Source of the DNA: Niastella sp.
GTDB lineage: Bacteria > Bacteroidota > Bacteroidia > Chitinophagales > Chitinophagaceae
Assembly (NCBI GenBank): GCA_021154515.1
Contig: JAJKIL010000475.1
Coordinates: 1 to 5,798, forward strand
Direction: 5' to 3'
DNA: 5,798 nt
Below, piece after piece: positions 1-5,798 of this stretch. The notes under the pieces were generated by a model, which saw only the letters and a program-made list of their open reading frames with translations, did no database searches and was not told where the DNA came from. The first letter of the stretch is position 1, and each line of letters starts with the position of its first letter. The position numbers were made by a program, and so were the translations under genes.

Positions 1-1473
1 AACAACTCTTATGTTATCGAAGCCTGCATAATAACCTTTTTCAGTTGGGCCGTTGCCATAATTATGCATATACAAATACATTCCGGTATTACCTGAAGTA
101 CCAATCAGCTTGGTAAGATCGGTTAAGACAGCGCCTTTGCCATCGCCTGCTGTAGCGCTGTTTGCCCTGAATGCTGACAATGGTATAGTAACGGTAAGCC
201 ACCTATTGGTTTGAAAATCCACAGGGCCGGAAGGAGAGCTCCATGGCTCCCATCTGAACATGTACCCGTTAATATCAGTGGTTATACACAAGGACCCGCC
301 GCTCCATGGTTTTGCCACATTCAATTCAAATTTAAGGGCCCAGTTTTCCGGTGCATCTCCTATGTTTGATGCGGGAACCCATTGTGCGGCATTGAGGCGA
401 ATGGCTGTAGAACTGTTATTTCCGTCACCACTGTTCATAGGGGTACCATTCAGCAGCATATACATGGAACGATTTCCTGCTAAAAGCGGATCATAAGGAG
501 GCCAGCCCGAGTTGGGGTCACCCGATTCAAGCGAAGCGCCGCCCCACCATTGCCATCCGAATGAATTGCCCCATTCAAAATTGCCAACGATGCCGGTATT
601 AATATCATTCACGTTAAAAATGGTGGACGCCGTGCCATAGAGTGTCGTTATAGTTACAATACCCGATGCAGAGAGTGTGGGGCATACAAATCCAATAGTC
701 GTATAATCCGGAGAAACATTATAAGTACTAATGGTAGCTCCGGCAAAAACAAGGGATTGAATGTCTTTAAAAGCCGCCCCAACAATGTAAACCGAGTCAC
801 CGGCATTGGGGTTCTCGTTTGAGATCAACAAGATACTCGGCTTACCTACTGCATAGGTTTTGGTGGTGCTGGCTGTACCGCCCTTTGCTACCACAGTTAT
901 GATCCCACCGGGCACCTGGTCCTTTGGCGGACAAACAAACCCTATCCGCGTACCCATTGAATCTACATTGTACTTCGTGATAGTGGCGCCGGCAAATTGT
1001 ACGCTTTGCACTAAAAAGAAGCTGGAGCCTGCTATATATAAAGAATCGCCAGGGAAAAATGTTTCGTTACTAAGTCCTGTAATAACAGGCGCCGGATAAT
1101 TGAAATTGAACTGGTAGGTAGTAGTACCGGTAGTAGTTACATAAGTAACTGTATTGAGCAGATCCGCCGGAACGCCGTTAAACGGAATAACCGAAGGAAT
1201 TTGAACGACAGCCATATCGTTGGCAAAATCCCCATAGTTGAAACTGGCTTCAACGCCGTCGAAACGAATATGAAGGGCGTTCTTCAAATTCTGCCCGTGA
1301 ATGACCACCCACTGGCCCGGTGTTATACTTGTTACAACCGTATCATTGGGTGCGGCCGCATAATTTCGGATAGATGTTATTGTTGGTTCTGCGCTGGCCT
1401 TTTCCTTTTTACAGGCAGGTAGTATGATCACAACCAGCAATGCTATGGCGGAAAGATATTTTATACAATTCAT
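1..1473 (-). CDS. Surface glycan-binding lipoprotein (SGBP-B-like, IPT/Ig domains plus C-terminal glycan-binding domain), 3' end cut by window
   Basis: The frame is open from the ATG at 1471-1473 to the window edge (491 codons, no stop); I translated it by hand. Residues 1-20 form a lipoprotein signal (Lys5, hydrophobic core, lipobox LPAC with Cys21), followed by KKEK. Three Ig/IPT-like beta domains follow: about 29-125, 127-210 and 211-291. The last two are clear repeats of each other. A C-terminal domain of about 200 residues starts near 292 and is rich in Trp and Tyr (W301, W307, W309, W310, and an FRWEPW motif near 405), as expected for a carbohydrate-binding face. The last visible residues, FDNIRVV, resemble the usual end of this family, so only a few codons are probably missing. 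The order Ig-Ig-Ig-binding domain matches SGBP-B proteins of xyloglucan-type loci (SusE/F-position lipoproteins). The inferred role is outer-surface capture of polysaccharide for the SusCD pair. It starts 17 nt after the susD stop, so it is probably co-transcribed. There is no Shine-Dalgarno. The substrate is unproven. Confidence 0.88.
   Translation of the reverse strand, partial: MNCIKYLSAIALLVVIILPACKKEKASAEPTITSIRNYAAAPNDTVVTSITPGQWVVIHGQNLKNALHIRFDGVEASFNYGDFANDMAVVQIPSVIPFNGVPADLLNTVTYVTTTGTTTYQFNFNYPAPVITGLSNETFFPGDSLYIAGSSFFLVQSVQFAGATITKYNVDSMGTRIGFVCPPKDQVPGGIITVVAKGGTASTTKTYAVGKPSILLISNENPNAGDSVYIVGAAFKDIQSLVFAGATISTYNVSPDYTTIGFVCPTLSASGIVTITTLYGTASTIFNVNDINTGIVGNFEWGNSFGWQWWGGASLESGDPNSGWPPYDPLLAGNRSMYMLLNGTPMNSGDGNNSSTAIRLNAAQWVPASNIGDAPENWALKFELNVAKPWSGGSLCITTDINGYMFRWEPWSSPSGPVDFQTNRWLTVTIPLSAFRANSATAGDGKGAVLTDLTKLIGTSGNTGMYLYMHNYGNGPTEKGYYAGFDNIRVV
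601..1095 (-). repeat. Tandem pair of homologous Ig/IPT-like domains inside the SGBP gene
   Basis: Residues 127-210 (nt 844-1095) and 211-291 (nt 601-843) of the glycan-binding protein align without gaps at an offset of 83 residues through their cores. Between residues 143-182 and 226-265 I count 24 identities in 40. The shared blocks include FAGATI, YNV and IGFVCP. The DNA of the two copies differs at many synonymous positions, so this is an old domain duplication and not a recent tandem DNA repeat. Domain 1 (residues 29-125) has the same general fold pattern but is much more diverged. Such Ig modules are thought to act as spacers that lift the C-terminal glycan-binding domain away from the membrane. 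Confidence 0.75.
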
Positions 1474-1490
1474 CGTTAGTGTGTTAAAGG

Positions 1491-3065
1491 TTAATAATAA
1501 GGCACCGGTGGCTCGGCCAGATTAGGGTCGGCAGTCAGTTCAGAGGCAGGTAACTGCAAGGTGAACGCCGCAACAGTAGCCTTTACAACAGCGGGGTTAG
1601 GGTCACCGGGGGTAACCGTTCCTTTATCGTACGAAAACGATATCCGCTGTTGATTGTTGAGCAGATCCACTGCCTTGTTAGGGTTCCAGTAAGAAAGCCG
1701 CACCAGGTCTAACCAGTATTGCCCTTCAAAAGCAAACTCAATCCTTCTTTCTTTCAGCACACTATCCATGTTTATCGTTGTAACAGGATCGATACCAGCC
1801 CTGGTCCTTACCTTATTAAAATATTTCAATGCTTCGGCATTGGCGGTGGTTCCATTGTTTCCCAAAAGAGCTTCAGCATAGACCAGGTACACATCCGCCA
1901 GGCGAAGCAGGGCGTCATGTTCAATAGATGCCGTATAGGTCATAGCGGGCGCATTGTTATCCTTTTCGTTGCCGATAATATGCTTTTTCATACTTTGCCC
2001 GGTGGCTTTATATCCCCCTGCTGCCGCATTTAATTCAGGATAAAAATCTCCATTGAGCATAATGGTGGCTTTTCTTCTTACGGTATCTTTTGCAGAATAC
2101 TGCAGGAACAGATCGTACGTAGCGTCCAAAGAAGTCCATCCACCGTTACGTTGCGGGTTAATATCACTCGAAGGCGAATAGGTAAGCAGCAAATTCCCTT
2201 CTTCCCAGCCAATACCGGCACCGGTAGCCCATTGCAATGCAAACAATGCTTCGGGATTATCGTTGTATTGCGATCTGAACAGGTTATAATAACTACCCAA
2301 TAAATTCAACCCGCTTTTATTGCAGACATTGCCGGCATATTTTATGGCGCTGTCTAAATAGGACTGGTTACGGGTGCCGTTGCCCTGGCCCAAACCAGCC
2401 ATCGTGAGGTAAACTTTGGCCAGCATGCCCTGCGCCGACCAGGTGGTTACCCTGCCTCTTTCTTCGGTTGTATGCAGGCTGTTTGCCGCAAATGTCAGAT
2501 CATTGGCAACGAACTTATATACATCGGAAACGATGGCACGTTTTACCAACGGGTCCTGTATAAGCTTGCTGTTGTCTTCAATGATGGGTACGGCGCCCCA
2601 CAACATGGCCAGGTAATAATAGGCCGTTCCGCGGATGAATTTTGCTTCCCCCAACGCGGCATTTTTATCGGAAGCAGCAATCGTTTTATCTGTTTTTTGT
2701 TCTATTGAGTTAATGACCGTATTGCATTGACCGATTAAATTGTATAATCCCTTCCAGCCACCCTGCATTACGCTGTTGCCTGCCGTAATGGTGCGGGTAT
2801 ACAACTGCTGCCAGTCACTGATCCATTGGCGGTTGCCGTTGCCGCTTAAGATATCGCCCAACGGCAAATAGGCTTCGTGATGCCATACGCCCCAGGTAGC
2901 ACCGCCATAAAGGCTTGCGGTAGCCAGTCTTAATTCTGAAGTGGTTTTATAAAAGTTGTCAGCACTTATTTGCGATTGTGAAGGACGGTCGAGATAGCCT
3001 TTCTTACACCCGATACAGGATGTAACAACAAGCGTGGTCAGTATAATTATATTAATGTGTTTCAT
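1491..3065 (-). CDS. SusD/RagB family outer-membrane glycan-binding lipoprotein
   Basis: This is a complete protein of 524 residues, normal for the family. The start at 3063-3065 is supported by the signal peptide it creates: Lys2, a hydrophobic stretch at 4-15, and two possible lipid-anchor cysteines, C17 (VTSC) and C20 (CIGC). C20 is followed by KKGYLDRP, the classic start of a mature SusD. Residues about 21-220 match the N-terminal SusD-like region (FIRGTAYYYLAMLWGAVPII at 143-162). Residues about 270-524 match the SusD/RagB C-terminal region (RLADVYLVYAEAL at 388-400; KERRIEF...LDLVR at 438-456). The tail LPASELTADPNL (505-516) corresponds to the usual 'lPxxEl..NPnl' ending but finishes PPVPYY. 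In the family, SusD is a helical TPR-containing lid that binds glycan on top of the SusC barrel. It lies 114 nt after susC and 17 nt before the SGBP gene, all on one strand. The ligand cannot be told from the sequence. Confidence 0.97.
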   Translation of the reverse strand: MKHINIIILTTLVVTSCIGCKKGYLDRPSQSQISADNFYKTTSELRLATASLYGGATWGVWHHEAYLPLGDILSGNGNRQWISDWQQLYTRTITAGNSVMQGGWKGLYNLIGQCNTVINSIEQKTDKTIAASDKNAALGEAKFIRGTAYYYLAMLWGAVPIIEDNSKLIQDPLVKRAIVSDVYKFVANDLTFAANSLHTTEERGRVTTWSAQGMLAKVYLTMAGLGQGNGTRNQSYLDSAIKYAGNVCNKSGLNLLGSYYNLFRSQYNDNPEALFALQWATGAGIGWEEGNLLLTYSPSSDINPQRNGGWTSLDATYDLFLQYSAKDTVRRKATIMLNGDFYPELNAAAGGYKATGQSMKKHIIGNEKDNNAPAMTYTASIEHDALLRLADVYLVYAEALLGNNGTTANAEALKYFNKVRTRAGIDPVTTINMDSVLKERRIEFAFEGQYWLDLVRLSYWNPNKAVDLLNNQQRISFSYDKGTVTPGDPNPAVVKATVAAFTLQLPASELTADPNLAEPPVPYY

Positions 3066-3095
3066 GTGCTAATTTTTATTTTTTGAATTTTGCCA
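3066..3095 (-). promoter_or_regulatory. AT-rich translation start region of the susD-like gene
   Basis: The 30 nt before the susD ATG read, on the minus strand, as A-rich runs ending AAAAATTAGCAC-ATG, with no GGAGG-like Shine-Dalgarno sequence. Bacteroidota commonly start translation from unstructured A/T-rich leaders without a Shine-Dalgarno, so this is consistent with the start chosen at 3065. Calling it a functional initiation region is inference from base composition. Confidence 0.4.
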
Positions 3096-3105
3096 CATGT
3101 TATTC

Positions 3106-3156
3106 GCCATAAAATTTTCATCGCCGGTTGGTATAATAGCTCGAAAATTTTATGGC
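3106..3156 (-). repeat. Perfect 14-bp inverted repeat (predicted hairpin) in the susC-susD gap
   Basis: The arms GCCATAAAATTTTC (3106-3119) and GAAAATTTTATGGC (3143-3156) are perfect reverse complements separated by 23 nt (3120-3142). In the transcript this gives a 14-bp stem, extendable by one G-U pair, with a loop of about 21 nt. It starts 23 nt past the susC stop codon and ends 40 nt before the susD ATG, so it does not cover the start codon. No U-run follows it on the minus strand, so it is not a canonical intrinsic terminator. Possible roles are a partial attenuator, a processing site, a 3'-end stabiliser for susC mRNA, a protein-binding palindrome or a small mobile-repeat remnant. The sequence alone does not decide between them. 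Confidence 0.7.
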
Positions 3157-3179
3157 TCAGTTCATGATCTCAAACTTTT

Positions 3180-5798
3180 TTATCTGGTTAAATTCAGGTT
3201 CGCTCCGAATGTAAATGTTCTGGGTTGGGGATAATAGCCGCCATCCCAACCGGCCTGCAATGGATTCCAGGACCCGATCTCGGGATCCATACCTGAATAA
3301 TTGGTTATCATGAAAGCATTCGAAACAGTTACATAAAATCTAAGCGCATGCATATGCACTTTAGATAATAATGCTTCGGGAACTCTATACCCCACCGAGA
3401 TATTTTTGCATTTGATAAACGAACCATCTTCGATCCAAAGATCAGACGGGCGGCCATTTTCATTCGTATTATCATTTCTCAGGCCTACAATTTTTGTATT
3501 CGGATTCTTCACATACGCGTTGTAGAGATTAGCAGTAGACTCCGTAGGATCTTTATAGGCAACCTGGGCATAATCCATCACAGACCTGAAATAGTTGGTA
3601 TTGTTCTGCGGATTGGTCTGTGTGATCAATAACTGATTGAACACCTTGTTTCCAACATTGGAAGTGAAGAAAACGTTCAGGTCGAAATTTTTGTACGAAA
3701 AAGAGTTGTTAAACCCTAATTGGAATTTTGGAATGGGAGAACCCAAAACCGTTTGGTCTTTGCTATCAATAACCCCATCCCCATTCAGGTCTTTATATTT
3801 TCTATCGCCATACCAGATGCCGCCGCCACTAGGCGTAATGGGATAAGGAACGCCGCTTTGGTTTACCGGCAGGGCATGCCCGGTAAAATCTTCCGGGGTT
3901 GCAAAAACCCCATCGAATAAATAGCCATTGAAAACCCCGATCGGCTGGCCAACCACTGTTTTTTCAAACACATATCCATTGAATGTTTGCGACAGGTTAG
4001 CCGCATCGCCGCCCGCACCCAGGCTTTTTATTTTGTTTACGTTGTGTGAAACGGTAAAGTCGGTTCTCCAGGTGATATCTTTTGTTGTAATGTTGGTAGT
4101 ACTGATCTTCAGATCAAATCCTTTATTACTAACAGCGCCCACATTCACAATAGGCGCCTGCATGGCCCCGGGCGACCAGGAAGTGGTAGTTCCCGAAAAC
4201 AAAGGCAATGGCAGGGCCAATAACAACCCGTCTGTCTCCCGATCGTACAGGTCAAAGGAGAAACTTATTCTGCCGTTCAGGAACGTTCCGTCAACGCCCA
4301 CATTGGAATATTTTGTTTTTTCCCATGACACGTACGGGTTGGCCAGGTTATACTGGAATTGCGCCGAGCCCGATAAACCATTATTCACCGACGACAGCAG
4401 CGTAACAAATCTATTGCTCGGTATTCCCTGGTTATTGGTAATACCGTAGCCTACCCGCAGTTTTAATTCGTTGATAAATTGTACATTCTTTAAAAACGCC
4501 TCATTATTTATTTTCCAGGCCAATGCGCCGGAATACGTATTCACCCAATTTCTGCCGGGTGCAAAATTGGATGAACCATCCCTGCGGATATTCCCTGTTA
4601 GCAGATACCTGTCGCTCCATCCCAGGTTAATCCGGCCAAACCACGATTCAAGCGCCGGTCCTGACCCTTTTCCCCCACCATTGGTGGCCGTATTGGCATC
4701 GCCGCTGCTAATCGCCGTCACAGAATTGGAAGGGAAATTTTGCCGCGCTGCCGATAAATTTTTATAAGTTCTTAATTGCGTTTCAAGCCCCGCTAACACA
4801 TATACATTTAATTTTTCAAAGGAATGGTTGTAAGTCAAAAAATTTCGTACTACGGTATAGATGTTCTGCCCGGAGGAAGAAGAGGATGAATTGGTGTTAT
4901 TACCCACGTTCCCAAATTTATAGGTTGGGTTAAAGGACGCTTCGGTATTAAAATCAAAATTGCCCGACATTTCATTCCTCAGGGATAAGTCTTTATAAAA
5001 CTGGATCTCGGCATAGGCATTTCCAAACACCTGGTTCCTGTTTTTCGTATGCGAATTTAAAAGCGCCAACCCCACAGGATTCGGAACAGGGGTGATCCAT
5101 CCTGATGTATTGGTGATACCACCCCAGGTGCCATCCAGGTTTCTTACCGGGATATCGGGTGTTAAGATCAAAGCATTGGAAATTACACTGGAAGAAGTGG
5201 CATTCACATTTTCGTCAACGTGACTCAATTGCAGGCTGGTGCCTATTTTCAGCCAGTTGGTTGTTTTGTTGTCGAGGTTCAAACGAACCGAATATCTTTT
5301 AAAGTCAGAGCCAAGGGCAATACCTTCCTGGTTGAAATAGGAAGCCGATAATAAATATTGGGTACGGGCATCGCCGCCATTAACAGTAATAGCATGGTTT
5401 TGCATGGGCGCTTTACGAAATAATTCCGCCTGCCAGTCGGTCCCTTTTCCCAGGTATTTGGGGTTTACAAATTCCGGCCTGGCATCGAACCCCCACACCG
5501 TGGCGCGGTTGTTCAACAACGTGGCGAATTGCTGCAGATCAACCGTAGGCAATCTTTTAGGCAATTCCTGGTAACCATAATACCCATCGTATGAAATGGT
5601 GGGCGCTCCTACGCGGCCTCTTTTGGTTGTAATTATTATAACCCCATTGGTAGCCTGCGAACCATAGATCGCGGTGGCCGAGGCGTCTTTTAACACATCG
5701 ATACTTTCAATTTCCGCACTGTTGATGGTATTTAAAGGATTTGAACCACTGCCGGGATCGCCCGGGGATGGAATAATAACCCCGTCTATCACATACAG
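3180..5798 (-). CDS. SusC/RagA family TonB-dependent outer-membrane transporter, 5' end cut by window
   Basis: The frame runs open from the window edge to the stop at 3180-3182, leaving 872 residues. The first visible residues, LYVIDG, are the standard plug-domain motif, so the GTG at 5790-5792 is an internal Val codon and not a start. The signal peptide, carboxypeptidase-regulatory-like domain, TonB box and early plug (perhaps 150-250 residues) lie outside the window. Numbered from the first visible codon, the SusC signature IESIDVLKDASATAIYGS spans 30-47 and is followed by NGVIIITTKRG. The barrel then includes RRDGSSNF (405-412) and D670-L-N-G-D-G-V-I-D678, a DxNxDG-type motif commonly seen at this place in SusC proteins, with GSPIPKF after it. 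The family forms a 22-strand barrel that imports oligosaccharides with TonB/ExbBD energy, paired with SusD as lid; the next gene is that SusD. The protein ends FGANLNLTR, where most relatives end with an aromatic residue. A six-Ser run (304-309) probably lies in a loop. Confidence 0.97.
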   Translation of the reverse strand: MYVIDGVIIPSPGDPGSGSNPLNTINSAEIESIDVLKDASATAIYGSQATNGVIIITTKRGRVGAPTISYDGYYGYQELPKRLPTVDLQQFATLLNNRATVWGFDARPEFVNPKYLGKGTDWQAELFRKAPMQNHAITVNGGDARTQYLLSASYFNQEGIALGSDFKRYSVRLNLDNKTTNWLKIGTSLQLSHVDENVNATSSSVISNALILTPDIPVRNLDGTWGGITNTSGWITPVPNPVGLALLNSHTKNRNQVFGNAYAEIQFYKDLSLRNEMSGNFDFNTEASFNPTYKFGNVGNNTNSSSSSSGQNIYTVVRNFLTYNHSFEKLNVYVLAGLETQLRTYKNLSAARQNFPSNSVTAISSGDANTATNGGGKGSGPALESWFGRINLGWSDRYLLTGNIRRDGSSNFAPGRNWVNTYSGALAWKINNEAFLKNVQFINELKLRVGYGITNNQGIPSNRFVTLLSSVNNGLSGSAQFQYNLANPYVSWEKTKYSNVGVDGTFLNGRISFSFDLYDRETDGLLLALPLPLFSGTTTSWSPGAMQAPIVNVGAVSNKGFDLKISTTNITTKDITWRTDFTVSHNVNKIKSLGAGGDAANLSQTFNGYVFEKTVVGQPIGVFNGYLFDGVFATPEDFTGHALPVNQSGVPYPITPSGGGIWYGDRKYKDLNGDGVIDSKDQTVLGSPIPKFQLGFNNSFSYKNFDLNVFFTSNVGNKVFNQLLITQTNPQNNTNYFRSVMDYAQVAYKDPTESTANLYNAYVKNPNTKIVGLRNDNTNENGRPSDLWIEDGSFIKCKNISVGYRVPEALLSKVHMHALRFYVTVSNAFMITNYSGMDPEIGSWNPLQAGWDGGYYPQPRTFTFGANLNLTR

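Noticed and set aside
1474..1490. A promoter or terminator between the susD-like gene and the SGBP gene.
   Set aside because: The gap is only 17 nt with no inverted repeat and no promoter-like element; co-transcription is the simpler reading.
3106..3156. The inverted repeat as a rho-independent terminator for susC.
   Set aside because: The stem is AT-rich in its centre and is followed on the minus strand by GAATAACATG, not a U-run. A full stop between susC and susD would also be odd for this operon type.
3106..3156. The inverted repeat as an invertible phase-variation switch.
   Set aside because: Inverting a 23-nt spacer would not move a promoter or coding segment, no -7 TAnnTTTG-type element is seen in it, and no recombinase gene is visible in the window.
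3159..3176. A second small inverted repeat (AGTT...AACT) just after the susC stop.
   Set aside because: The arms are only 4 nt long, which is expected by chance in AT-rich sequence.
260..4767. Several plus-strand open frames of 65-173 codons, the longest at 3928-4449.
   Set aside because: All lie antisense to the three well-supported minus-strand genes, show no recognisable domains, and are explained by the codon use of the opposite strand.
5790..5792. GTG as a start codon for the SusC protein.
   Set aside because: The codon is the Val of the conserved LYVIDG plug motif and the frame stays open to the window edge, so the true start is upstream and outside the window.

Overview
The window is a three-gene, single-direction (minus strand, right to left) segment of a Bacteroidota polysaccharide utilization locus. 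It holds most of a SusC-family TonB-dependent transporter (3180-5798, 5' end outside the window), a complete SusD-family lipoprotein (1491-3065), and nearly all of an Ig/IPT-type surface glycan-binding lipoprotein (1-1473, last codons outside the window). Together these code for almost every base. The plus-strand open frames all lie antisense to these genes and look like shadows.

The SusC/SusD pair with a glycan-binding lipoprotein immediately downstream is essentially confined to Bacteroidota. AT-rich leaders without Shine-Dalgarno sequences fit that phylum. The moderate GC content and the 'glycan-binding surface protein' architecture suggest Chitinophagales (a Chitinophaga or Niastella relative), but that level of placement is inference only.

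In the expected model, the SGBP and SusD capture a glycan at the cell surface. SusD sits as a lid on the SusC barrel, and SusC imports oligosaccharides into the periplasm using TonB energy. No glycoside hydrolase, regulator or inner-membrane transporter is inside the window, so the substrate cannot be assigned. The SGBP C-terminal domain resembles the family typified by the xyloglucan-binding SGBP-B, which makes a beta-linked plant glycan a reasonable guess and no more.

The susD-to-SGBP gap is only 17 nt, while the susC-to-susD gap is 114 nt and carries a perfect 14-bp inverted repeat (3106-3119 / 3143-3156). That repeat is the only non-coding structure here that the genes do not explain. I do not see an unprecedented system. 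The points most worth checking are the intercistronic hairpin, an 83-residue tandem Ig-domain duplication in the SGBP, and the atypical C-terminal end of the SusC protein.
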